Shown piece by piece: positions 25,778-33,042 of a DNA stretch of 64,000 nt. This DNA comes from an uncultured Xanthomonas sp. Lineage in GTDB: Bacteria > Pseudomonadota > Gammaproteobacteria > Xanthomonadales > Xanthomonadaceae. The position numbers and the translations under genes were made by a program. The notes below the pieces were generated by a model. That model saw only the letters and a list, made by a program, of their open reading frames with translations, did not search any database and had not been told where the DNA came from. The stretch spans positions 1 to 64,000 of the forward strand of contig CALTTS010000011.1 of NCBI GenBank assembly GCA_943912265.1, in the 5' to 3' direction. Each line of letters opens with the position of its first letter. The stretch's first letter is position 1.

Positions 25778-25930
25778 TCAGCACTTGCCGTCGCTGCATT
25801 TCTCGGCGGTGTCCTCGACCTTGGTGCCCGCCTTCTGGATGTCCTTGCCGGCCCCGGCCACGGTGTTGCAGCCGCTCAGCAGGCCCGCGGCGAAAGCGCC
25901 CAGCACCGCCATCATCATCAATCGCTTCAT
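25778..25930 (-). CDS. Entericidin-like small lipoprotein 3 (Cys-containing tail)
   Basis: 50 residues: MKRLMMM, lipobox LLSGC (Cys21), core NTVAGAGKDIQKAGTKVEDTA, and a distinctive tail EKCSDGKC with two cysteines that the other two copies lack. The ATG at 25930 is preferred over one 6 nt upstream, because AAAGGA then has an 8-nt spacing. First gene of the tandem set. The KCSDGKC tail is also common in proteobacterial entericidin-family proteins from memory, so copy 3 may be the ancestral type. Confidence 0.85.
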   Translation of the reverse strand: MKRLMMMAVLGAFAAGLLSGCNTVAGAGKDIQKAGTKVEDTAEKCSDGKC

Positions 25931-26284
25931 CAGCATCGTCCTTTCGTTGCGTTACCCGGCGGACGCATCGCATCCCCCGGCAGGCATCGAATCTGCCGGG
26001 CGCGCCGTCTACCCCGCGTGAAAGCGCGCCGGCCCGGCCGAAGCCCGCACATGCGCACCGGCGGTGCAATCGCCCAGCGAACAACGAGGAATCGGCGGCC
26101 AGGGCCACCCGCAGTTGCCGGCATCCGGCGACGTGCGACGTGCGACGTGCGACGTGCGACGTGCGACGGAAAGCAGGAAAGCATTGCCGTCTTGCCGATG
26201 CCGCACCATGCCAAACCGATGCCGCGCACCCGCCCCTGCGCCGCCGCATGGCACGCAGCGCGAAGATTGATGAAGGGATGAAAA
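25931..26284. other. Gene-free spacer between entericidin genes and tRNA-Thr
   Basis: No convincing protein. It contains an 8-bp hairpin (25976-25983 with 25993-26000) in what would be the leader of entericidin-like gene 3, and the 7-bp tandem repeat at 26128-26168. Confidence 0.5.
26128..26168. repeat. Tandem repeat of a 7-bp unit (GACGTGC), about 5.9 copies
   Basis: Forty-one bases of exact period 7 with no mismatches. Each unit holds an ACGT palindrome. It is outside any gene, about 117 bp downstream of the tRNA-Thr 3' end. A slippage-prone array of this kind is expected to vary in copy number between strains. Confidence 0.9.
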
Positions 26285-26360
26285 TGGTGCCGCTTGTCCG
26301 AATCGAACGGACGACCTACTGATTACAAATCAGTTGCTCTACCGACTGAGCTAAAGCGGC
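26285..26360 (-). tRNA. tRNA-Thr (anticodon UGU)
   Basis: 76-nt gene with encoded CCA. Acceptor GCCGCTT pairs with AAGCGGC; D arm GCTC/GAGC; anticodon stem ACTGA/TCAGT around loop TTTGTAA (anticodon TGT at 34-36); T arm GTCCG-TTCGATT-CGGAC. Reads ACA and the other threonine codons by wobble. Lies leftward of a truncated copy of itself (26480-26517). Confidence 0.97.
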
Positions 26361-26479
26361 GATGTCGTACTTCTCTTGCTCAAACCGTGTCCGGCTTGAC
26401 CCGCAGTCTACGCGCTGGCGGGCCTAAAGCCTTGCCGTGCTTAGCTTTCGGTTCGGCTGCCACAACAAACGCGTCCGAG

Positions 26480-26517
26480 TTACAAGGCAGCTGCTCTACC
26501 GACTGAGCTAAAGCGGC
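26480..26517 (-). pseudogene. Truncated tRNA-Thr (5' half only)
   Basis: Thirty-eight bases that match the 5' half of the adjacent tRNA-Thr(UGU) at 35 of 38 positions, from the acceptor 5' strand through the D arm to the end of the anticodon loop (...TTGTAA). The 3' strand of the anticodon stem, the T arm and the acceptor 3' strand are missing; what follows is unrelated apart from a CTCGGAC that resembles the end of a T arm. It cannot fold into a tRNA. A TAGAAT on the same strand (26549-26554) lies where a promoter -10 would be, so the relic may retain the original tRNA promoter. Confidence 0.7.
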
Positions 26518-26551
26518 GCGGGCGATCCCGGCCCCGGAGGGCGGCCGGATT

Positions 26552-27280
26552 CTAGCGCATCCCCGCGCAGTCCAGCGCCTGGCGGCGGGCCGCCTCGGCG
26601 GCCGGGGCATCGCCGGCGAAGGCCGCATCCAGCCACCATTGCGATGCCGGCGCGCCCTGGGTCTCGATCCGTGCGCGGATGCCGGCCCGTTGCAGTTCGG
26701 CCAGCCGCGCCTCGGCGCCGTCGCGCTTGCGGTACAGGCCCAGCGCGATGCCGTTGGCGTTCTCGCCGCCGCGGATCACGTAGTAGTCGCCGATGCCGGC
26801 GGCGGTCAGCTTGCGCACGCTCGCCTCGACGGCCGCATCGTCGGCGGCGGCGGGCAGGAACACGCGGTAGCTGGTGCCGGGTGCCGCAGGCACCGGCAAT
26901 TCGCGCAGCGCGGAGCGTTCGAGCCGGCCGAGCCTGGCCCTGGCCGCCTGCGCCGCGGCGCGGTCGGGGTAAGGGCCATAGCTGTAGCAATGCGGCACGA
27001 CGGCCCTGGCCGGCGCTTCCGCCACGGCGGGGTCCGGCAGGGCGGCCGGCGCCGGCACGGTGTGCATAGCGGCGGGGGCGGCAAGGTCCGGCGCCGCCGG
27101 CGCAGCCTCGGGCACGGGCGCCGCAGCGGCCGCCCCGGCTTCGCGCCACAGCTGCAGGCGGGCCACGCCGGGCGACGCGGCCACCACGGCGTCGGCCGGG
27201 GCCGGGCGATGCAGCGCCCACCACAGGCCGGCACCGAGGTTGAGCACCGCCAGGACGACGATGAGGACGCGCGCGATCAT
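26552..27280 (-). CDS. SPOR-domain membrane-anchored protein
   Basis: 242 residues with an N-terminal membrane anchor (MIARVLIVVLAVLNLGAGLWW), an Ala/Pro linker rich in VPAP-type sequence (about 45-90) and a C-terminal SPOR-like domain. The SPOR part shows CYSYGPYPDRAAAQAARARL, SYRVFLPAAADDAAVEASV, GIGDYYVIRGGENANGIALG and LAELQRAGIRARIE. SPOR domains bind denuded glycan strands at the division septum. It directly follows coaX (9-nt gap), an arrangement common in xanthomonads (birA-coaX-SPOR). Confidence 0.85.
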   Translation of the reverse strand: MIARVLIVVLAVLNLGAGLWWALHRPAPADAVVAASPGVARLQLWREAGAAAAAPVPEAAPAAPDLAAPAAMHTVPAPAALPDPAVAEAPARAVVPHCYSYGPYPDRAAAQAARARLGRLERSALRELPVPAAPGTSYRVFLPAAADDAAVEASVRKLTAAGIGDYYVIRGGENANGIALGLYRKRDGAEARLAELQRAGIRARIETQGAPASQWWLDAAFAGDAPAAEAARRQALDCAGMR

Positions 27281-27289
27281 GCGGGAATT

Positions 27290-28030
27290 CTAGCCCGCGT
27301 CCGGCGCGTTCTCGCGCGCCCACGCGGCGAGCCCTTCCAGCACCAGGCGCGGGCGTTCGCGCGCGGCCGGCAGCAGCGGCAGCAGCGGTCCGGCACCGCC
27401 GCCGTGGACCAGCAGCCGCGGTTCGCGCCCGAGCAGACGCGCGGCCTCGCGCAGGCTGCGTTCGACCAGCGCCACCGCGGCGCCGTCGCAACCGGAGGCC
27501 AGCGCATCGTCGGTGTCGTCGGCGAACTCGCGGTAATCGCCACCCTCGGCCGGCAGCTGCGCGGCGCGCTGGTGCAGCGCCTCGCGCATCGTCGTCGGCG
27601 AGGCGGCGATGCGGCCGCCGCGGTGGCGGCCTTCGCCATCGAGCAGGTCGATCGTCAGCGCGGTGCCGACGCCGGCCACCAGCACCGGGACGCCGGGCTC
27701 GCGGGCGCCGAGCAGGGCGAGGAAGCGGTCCACGCCGAAGCGCTCCGGCCGCGCGTAGGCGATGGCCACGCCCGCGCAGCGGGCCTGGGTGCGGGCCATC
27801 ACCACCCGCCCGAAGCGCCCGTCCAGGGCGCGCAGCACGCGCTCGCGCAGGTCCGGCGAGGCCACGCTGGCCAGCCACGCCACCTCGCCCGACGGCAGCC
27901 GCGCGATGTCGTCCGCGGCAAACGCCTCGCCGCCGTGCGGCCATGCGGTGACCTCGCCGACGCGGCCGTCGGCCAGCAGCGGCGCGCCCTTGAAACGCGA
28001 ATTGCCGAGGTCGAACAGCCAGTGGCTCAT
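27290..28030 (-). CDS. coaX: Type III pantothenate kinase
   Basis: Phosphorylates pantothenate in the first step of coenzyme A synthesis. 246 residues of the ASKHA fold: phosphate-1 motif WLFDLGNSRFKG, the pantothenate pocket RPERFGVDRFLALLGA, phosphate-2 motif VAGVGTALTIDLLDG with the catalytic Asp, and LVHGGGAGPLL for adenosine. The start at 28030 overlaps the birA stop by 4 nt. The birA-coaX pairing is the classic context for CoaX (Baf-type) proteins. Confidence 0.95.
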   Translation of the reverse strand: MSHWLFDLGNSRFKGAPLLADGRVGEVTAWPHGGEAFAADDIARLPSGEVAWLASVASPDLRERVLRALDGRFGRVVMARTQARCAGVAIAYARPERFGVDRFLALLGAREPGVPVLVAGVGTALTIDLLDGEGRHRGGRIAASPTTMREALHQRAAQLPAEGGDYREFADDTDDALASGCDGAAVALVERSLREAARLLGREPRLLVHGGGAGPLLPLLPAARERPRLVLEGLAAWARENAPDAG

Positions 28031-28995
28031 CCGGCCGCCCTCACGCTGACTTCGCCGGCGTGGAACAGGCGCACGCGGCCGGCCACGTCCACGCGCAGCG
28101 CGCCGTCGTCGGCCACGCCCAGCGCGATGCCGGACTCGCTGGCGGCGCCGCCGGCCACCGTCACCTCGCGCCCGCGCAGCACGTCCAGCGCGGCGAAGCG
28201 CGGCAGGAACGGCGCCAGCCCTTCGGCATCGAACAGGTCCAGCGCCGGCAACAGCCGCGCCAGCAGCGCGACAACCACCGCGTCGCGCGACACCGGCCCG
28301 GCGGCCAGCCGCGACAGGTCGGTCCACGGCTGGCCGATCGTGCGGGCGGCCGCCTCGGGCATGCGCACGTTGATGCCGATGCCGATCACCGCCTGCACCG
28401 GCCCGCCGTGCTCGCCGCCGCCCTCGATCAGCAGGCCGCCGAGCTTGCGCCCGCCGGCGAACAGGTCGTTCGGCCATTTCAGGCCCACTTCGGCGTGGCC
28501 GGCCGCGCGCAGGGCCTCGGCGGCGGCGACGCCGGCCACCAGGCTCAATCCGCCCAGCCGCGCCAGCCCGCCATCGAAACGGCGCGCCAGCGACAGGTAG
28601 ACGTGCGCCGCCAGCGGCGAGGCCCAGGTGCGGCCGCGGCGGCCGCGGCCGCCGGTCTGGCGCTCGGCCAGCAGCACCGCCGCGCCGTGCGCGGGCGCGC
28701 CGCGGCGCAGCAGTTCGGCATTGGTCGAATCCACGCTCCACAGCACGTCCAGCGCGGCCACGCCGGCACGCAGCGGCGGCGGCAGCGCGGCGCGGATGCG
28801 CGCGGCGTCGAGCAGGTCCAGCGGCTGCGCCAGGCGGTAGCCCTCGCCGGCCTGCGCATCGACCGGCAGGCCGGCCTCGCGCAGGGCGTGGATGCGCTTC
28901 CAGATCGCCGCCCGGGTCACCCCTATTTCGCGCGCCAGCGCGTCGCCGGAAACCGGGCCGGCGGCAAGGCGGGCAAGCAGCTGACGGTCGTCCAC
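28027..28995 (-). CDS. birA: Biotin protein ligase / biotin operon repressor BirA
   Basis: 322 residues. The N-terminal winged helix (ARLAAGPVSGDALAREIGVT, AAIWKRIHALREAGLPV) indicates the bifunctional form that also represses bio genes. The ligase domain has STNAELLRR, the biotin loop GGRGRRGRTWASP, LKWPNDLFAGGRKLGGLLIE and GIGINV; the C-terminal SH3-like domain ends with VDVAGRVRLFHAGEVSVR. It activates biotin to biotinyl-AMP and transfers it to AccB. Translationally coupled to coaX. Confidence 0.96.
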   Translation of the reverse strand: MDDRQLLARLAAGPVSGDALAREIGVTRAAIWKRIHALREAGLPVDAQAGEGYRLAQPLDLLDAARIRAALPPPLRAGVAALDVLWSVDSTNAELLRRGAPAHGAAVLLAERQTGGRGRRGRTWASPLAAHVYLSLARRFDGGLARLGGLSLVAGVAAAEALRAAGHAEVGLKWPNDLFAGGRKLGGLLIEGGGEHGGPVQAVIGIGINVRMPEAAARTIGQPWTDLSRLAAGPVSRDAVVVALLARLLPALDLFDAEGLAPFLPRFAALDVLRGREVTVAGGAASESGIALGVADDGALRVDVAGRVRLFHAGEVSVRAAG

Positions 28996-29135
28996 GGCGG
29001 TTCCAGCGAGGCGGGTCGGCGATTATGCGGGAACCGCCCGATCCGGCCCAAGCCGCCGGGCCTGCACGGCGGCCGCGGTCGGGCTATAGTCGGCATTCGC
29101 GCCCGGACGGGCACGACTCACCCGGGACACGGACC

Positions 29136-29462
29136 ATGCGCATCGCCTGCTGCCTGCTTTTGCTGTCGGCTCCTTCCGCCGGGGCCTGGGCCGCTGCTGC
29201 CGCAACCGAGCCGGCCGCCGCCGCGGCCAGCCGCGGCGCCTGCGTCTACACGCCGGCCACGCATGCCTCCAGCCTGGACGGGCGCCCGGAAGCGGCCGCC
29301 GCGCCGCTCCCTGCACGCGCGCCGCGGGCCACCACCTCGGCCATGCCGTCGCTGCCCGCGCCGGCGACCACGCGCGGCGGCGGCAGCGACGGCGACGACC
29401 TGCCGATCCCGCGCCTGCGCGCGCCACGCTGGCACAGCTTCCTGCCGGGGATGTTCCGCTGA
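29136..29462 (+). CDS. Small secreted protein of unknown function
   Basis: 108 residues beginning with a signal peptide (MRIACCLLLLSAPSAGAWA). The mature part is low in complexity (Ala/Pro/Arg) with DLPIPRLRAPRWHSFLPGMFR at the end, a pattern I recall from xanthomonad hypothetical proteins next to mtfA. Its stop codon overlaps the likely start of mtfA, so the two are probably coupled. No function can be assigned. Confidence 0.6.
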   Translation: MRIACCLLLLSAPSAGAWAAAAATEPAAAAASRGACVYTPATHASSLDGRPEAAAAPLPARAPRATTSAMPSLPAPATTRGGGSDGDDLPIPRLRAPRWHSFLPGMFR

Positions 29463-30238
29463 TCCGAGGCTGGCTGCAGCGGCTGCGCCCGGCGCCGCCG
29501 CCGATCGACGACGCCCTCTGGCACGGCCTCGCCGCGGATTTGCCGTGGCTGCCGGCGCTGGCGCCCGAGCGCGCCGAAAGGCTGCGTTCGCTGGCCGCCG
29601 CCTTCCTCCACCGCAAGCGCGTGGCGCCGGTGTCGGGCCTGCGCCTGGACCCGCGCCAATGCCTGCTGCTGGCGGTGCTGTGCTGCCTGCCGCTGCTGGA
29701 ATACGGCGAGAACGGCCTGAACGGCTGGTCGCAGCTGATCGTCTACCCGGACGCCTTCCGCGTGCACCGCAGCCACGTCGATGCCGCCGGCGTGCTGCAC
29801 GAGTGGGACGACGAGCTGGTCGGGGAAAGCTGGGAACAGGGGCCGCTGATCCTGTCCTGGGCCGACGTGCAGGCCGACCTTGCCGAACCGCACGCCGGCT
29901 ACTGCGTGGCCGTGCACGAGATGGCGCACAAGCTGGACGTGCTCGACGGCGCGCTCGACGGCACCCCGCTGCTGCCGCGCGAGTGGCAGCGCGCCTGGGC
30001 CCGGGACTTCCAGCAGGCCTACGGCGCGCTGTGCCGCGAGGTGGACCACGGCCGCGAACCGCTGATCGACGCCTATGCCAGCGAGGCGCCGGAGGAGTTC
30101 TTCGCGGTGGCCAGCGAATACCACTTCTCGGCCCCCGGGCTGCTGCACCGGGCGATGCCCAAGGTGGCCGCGCACCTGCAGCGCTTCTACGGCCCCTCGC
30201 CGCTGGTGGCGCACTTGCCGGCCCACCGCATTCCCTGA
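29459..30238 (+). CDS. mtfA: MtfA-type zinc peptidase (M90 family), probable CTG start
   Basis: Cytosolic peptidase that in E. coli binds and inactivates the Mlc repressor and so tunes glucose phosphotransferase expression. The HExxH zinc motif (VHEMAHKLD) and ASEAPEEFFAVASEYHFS, with the distal Glu ligand, are present. The conserved family N-terminus (IDDALWHGLAADLPWLPALAPERAERLR) lies upstream of the first standard start codon (TTG 29540) in the same frame, with no ATG, GTG or TTG between. I therefore place the start at a CTG (29459) that overlaps the previous stop, giving 259 residues and HExxH at 153-157, close to E. coli (149-153). The start is uncertain; the family is not. Confidence 0.82.
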   Translation: MIRGWLQRLRPAPPPIDDALWHGLAADLPWLPALAPERAERLRSLAAAFLHRKRVAPVSGLRLDPRQCLLLAVLCCLPLLEYGENGLNGWSQLIVYPDAFRVHRSHVDAAGVLHEWDDELVGESWEQGPLILSWADVQADLAEPHAGYCVAVHEMAHKLDVLDGALDGTPLLPREWQRAWARDFQQAYGALCREVDHGREPLIDAYASEAPEEFFAVASEYHFSAPGLLHRAMPKVAAHLQRFYGPSPLVAHLPAHRIP

Positions 30239-30260
30239 CGGAGCGGCCGCCCCCGGACGG

Positions 30261-31679
30261 TCACGGCCCGGCCGGCAGCGTCGCCTCGAAGCGCGCACCG
30301 CCCAGCTCCTCCGAACGGGCCACCTCCAGCTGGCCGCGGTAATCGCGCACCAGGTCCTGCACGATCGACAGCCCGATGCCGTGGCCCTGCACCCGCTCGT
30401 CGCCGCGCACGCCGCGCTGGAGCACGTTGGAAACGTTGTCCGGCGCGATGCCCGGGCCATCGTCCTCCACCACCAGCACCACCCCGGCCCGGCGCGCGCC
30501 CGGCGGCGGGGGCGTGGCGCGCACGGTCAGCAGCACGCGCCGCCGCGCCCACTTGAAGGCGTTCTCCAGCAGGTTGCCGAGCAGCTCCTGCAGGTCGCCC
30601 GGCTCGCCGTGGAAGCGGGCCGCCGGGTCGATCTCGAACTCGCACAGCACGCCCTTGGCGGCGTAGACCTTCTCCAGCCCGCGCACGATCTCCTCGGCGC
30701 AGGGCTCGATCTCCAGCGGCTTGGCGAACAGCTTGTGCCCGCCCGACGCGGCGCGGGCGAGCTGGTAGGACACCAGGTCGTTCATCTTCTTGAGCTGGAT
30801 GTCCAGCTCCTGGCGCAGCGCCGCGCCGTCGGCGCCGCTGTCCAGCTGGGTGCGCATCACCGCCAGCGGCGTCTTCAGGCTGTGGGCCAGGTCGGCCAGG
30901 GTGTTGCGCTGGCGCTCCAGGTTCTCGCGCTCGCTCTGGATCAGGGCGTTGATGCTGTCGGTCAGCGGCTCCAGCTCGCGCGGGTGGTGCTCGCTCATGC
31001 GCTGGGCCTGGCCGCGCTGCACCAGCGCCAGCTCCCGGATCACCCGCTTGAGCGGGCTCAGGCTCCACTGCAGGATCAGGATCTGCAGCAGCAGCAGGGT
31101 CAGGCCGGCGCCGCCGAGGTACACCCACACCGAACGCCGGAACACGCGCAGCTGCGCGCCGAACACGCTGGCGTCCTCGAGCACGTAGATGGTGTACGGG
31201 AATTCGGCCTCCGGGCCGCCGTCGGCCCAGATGTAGCCCACGCCGTAGCGGTACACCTCGCCCTTGCTGCCGTCGATCTGGGTGACCGGGTACGGCCCGC
31301 CGAAGCTCTCCTGCCGCGGCTCCAGCATCTTGGCCTGCGGCAGCAGCGGCCCCTCGGCCGACAGCGAGGCCCAGTGCCCGCTGGGCAGCACCACCTGCGC
31401 GTACAGGCCGCTGCCGGGGATGCCGAAGCGCGGGTCGGGTTCGAGGTCGGGCGTGTACAGCGAGCCGTCGCGGGCGAAGTCGATGTTCTTCGCGTAGGCC
31501 AGCGCGTAGCTCTTGAGCTGCTGGCGCAGGTTGCTGCGCGCGGTCTCGGCGAACACCTGGCCGAGCGAATAGCCGGCCAGGGCGAGGAAGGCGACCAGGC
31601 ACAGGCTGGCCGCCAGCAGCTGCCGCGCCTGCAGCGAGCGCGGCTTCCATCGGCGCAGCAGGGTGCGGCCGCCTTCCAT
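30261..31679 (-). CDS. phoQ: PhoQ-like sensor histidine kinase
   Basis: 472-residue inner-membrane kinase: membrane segment about 20-42, periplasmic sensor about 43-185, second membrane segment about 186-205, HAMP-like linker, phosphoacceptor helix LADLAHSLKTPLAVM (H266) and ATPase domain with LGNLLENAFKWA (N box), VEDDGPGIA (G1) and GHGIGLSIVQDLV (G2). The layout and H-S-L-K-T-P motif are those of PhoQ rather than EnvZ-type kinases. 21 nt downstream of its response regulator; convergent with mtfA. In Xanthomonas the PhoPQ pair responds to low Mg2+ and controls virulence. Confidence 0.88.
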   Translation of the reverse strand: MEGGRTLLRRWKPRSLQARQLLAASLCLVAFLALAGYSLGQVFAETARSNLRQQLKSYALAYAKNIDFARDGSLYTPDLEPDPRFGIPGSGLYAQVVLPSGHWASLSAEGPLLPQAKMLEPRQESFGGPYPVTQIDGSKGEVYRYGVGYIWADGGPEAEFPYTIYVLEDASVFGAQLRVFRRSVWVYLGGAGLTLLLLQILILQWSLSPLKRVIRELALVQRGQAQRMSEHHPRELEPLTDSINALIQSERENLERQRNTLADLAHSLKTPLAVMRTQLDSGADGAALRQELDIQLKKMNDLVSYQLARAASGGHKLFAKPLEIEPCAEEIVRGLEKVYAAKGVLCEFEIDPAARFHGEPGDLQELLGNLLENAFKWARRRVLLTVRATPPPPGARRAGVVLVVEDDGPGIAPDNVSNVLQRGVRGDERVQGHGIGLSIVQDLVRDYRGQLEVARSEELGGARFEATLPAGP

Positions 31680-31700
31680 GACCGGACGCGCCGAGCGCCG

Positions 31701-32384
31701 TCAGTCCGCGTTGCGCGGAATGGCGAAGCGGTAGCCGCGGCCGCGCACGGTCTCGATCGGCTTCAGCTCGCCGTCCGGGTCCAGCTTCTTGCGCAGGCGG
31801 CCGATGAACACTTCCAGCACGTTGGAGTCGCGGTCGAAGTCCTGCTGGTAGATGTGCTCGGTCAGGTCGGCCTTCGAGACCAGTTCGCCGGCGTGCATCA
31901 TCAGGTACTCGAGCACCTTGTACTCGTAGCTGGTCAGGTCGACGTTGGCACCGCCCACGCTCACCGTCTGCGCCGCCAGGTCCAGCGACACCGGGCCGCA
32001 TTCCAGCGTGGGCTTGCTCCAGCCGGCGGCGCGGCGCAGCAGCGCGTTGACCCGGGCCAGCAGCTCCTCGACGTGGAACGGCTTGACCAGGTAGTCGTCG
32101 GCGCCCTGCTTGAGCCCTTCCACCTTGTCCTGCCAGCTCGAACGCGCGGTCAGGATCAGCACCGGGAACTTCTTGCCTTCCTCGCGCAGGGCCTTGATCA
32201 GTTCCATGCCCGACATCTTGGGCAGGCCGAGGTCGATGATGCCGACGTCGAACGGCACCTCGCGGCCCATGTACAGGCCTTCCTCGCCGTCCTGGGCGGC
32301 ATCGACCGCGAAGCCTTCGCGCTTCAGGCGCGCGGCAAGGGTCTCGCGGAGGGGGGCTTCGTCTTCGACCAGAAGGATACGCAT
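31701..32384 (-). CDS. phoP: PhoP-like response regulator
   Basis: 227 residues. Receiver domain with acidic pocket ED (7-9), phosphorylation site D51 in IIDLGLPKMSG, T in LTARSSW and K101 in LVKPF; OmpR-type winged helix from about 125 (LTSYEYKVLEYLMMHAGELVSKADLTEHI, DSNVLEVFIGRLRKKLDP, ETVRGRGYRFAI). The family, length and partner fit PhoP. Preceded by a small PepSY-like gene on the same strand (71-nt gap), probably one operon. Confidence 0.93.
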   Translation of the reverse strand: MRILLVEDEAPLRETLAARLKREGFAVDAAQDGEEGLYMGREVPFDVGIIDLGLPKMSGMELIKALREEGKKFPVLILTARSSWQDKVEGLKQGADDYLVKPFHVEELLARVNALLRRAAGWSKPTLECGPVSLDLAAQTVSVGGANVDLTSYEYKVLEYLMMHAGELVSKADLTEHIYQQDFDRDSNVLEVFIGRLRKKLDPDGELKPIETVRGRGYRFAIPRNAD

Positions 32385-32455
32385 GGACTCTCCCTAGTGT
32401 TGGGCCGGCCGCGGCGGAGCGCGGCGACGGCGGGCGATCCGGCGCCGGCAGGCAC

Positions 32456-32854
32456 TCACGGACCGGAATTCTCTGCGCCGGGCGGTGGCGGCAGCGTGAT
32501 CGCGCGCGGCACCCGCGGCGCGGCGCGCTCGGGGACCGGATCGTCCATGTAGCGCACCCGGCCGCGCTCGTCCATGTACTTGATCCGGTTGATCGCGCGG
32601 CCGTCGAACGGCACCCGCTCGGCGCCGAGGATCTGCCCGCCGGTGCTGCGCTGCACGCGGCGGATCGCCTCGGACAGCGAGGACGCGCGCTCGCCGCGCT
32701 CGGCCCGCGGCGGCTCCGGCGGGGCGGCCATGTCGCGCGGCGCCGGATGCGCCGGGAACCCGCGCGGCTCCTGCGCCCACACGCCGCCGCCTGCCGCGGC
32801 CAGCACGGCGCAGCAGCTCAGGGGGAGGGATCGACGGAACGTGCGGGAAAACAT
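32456..32854 (-). CDS. Secreted PepSY-like protein upstream of phoP
   Basis: 132 residues with a signal peptide (LPLSCCAVLAAAGGGVWA, cleavage near AQ). After a Pro-rich linker, the segment SLSEAIRRVQRSTGGQILGA ERVP, then INRIKYMDERGRVRYMDDP, has the PepSY pattern (helix, two strands). Family members often sit directly before two-component genes in xanthomonads and could be periplasmic modulators of the kinase. The start is the ATG at 32854. Spacer 32855-33042 separates it from the next operon and should hold the phoPQ promoter. Confidence 0.72.
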   Translation of the reverse strand: MFSRTFRRSLPLSCCAVLAAAGGGVWAQEPRGFPAHPAPRDMAAPPEPPRAERGERASSLSEAIRRVQRSTGGQILGAERVPFDGRAINRIKYMDERGRVRYMDDPVPERAAPRVPRAITLPPPPGAENSGP

Positions 32855-33042
32855 GACTGCCTCGAATCCTAGCGGATTTCCGAAAGCGTTAGAAAACGGT
32901 GAAACCGTGCTTTCCGTCAGGCAATCCGGGCCGTGGCGGCCCCGCTTGCCGATGGAATTCGAGGCAGATTCTTGGTTTGCGGCGGTGAATCCGGTCTGAA
33001 ACCGGCCGGAGCGGCCGCGATCGCGTTCAGTTAGCTGAACAA

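Noticed and set aside
26128..26168. CRISPR array or plasmid-type iterons
   Set aside because: The unit is only 7 bp with no spacers, and no cas or replication gene is near.
26480..26517. Second functional tRNA-Thr
   Set aside because: The 3' half is missing; no anticodon stem partner, T arm or acceptor 3' strand.
30075..32552. Long plus-strand frame over the phoQ/phoP-like genes
   Set aside because: Lies antisense to genes with full catalytic motifs; product is Leu/Gln/His-rich without domains.
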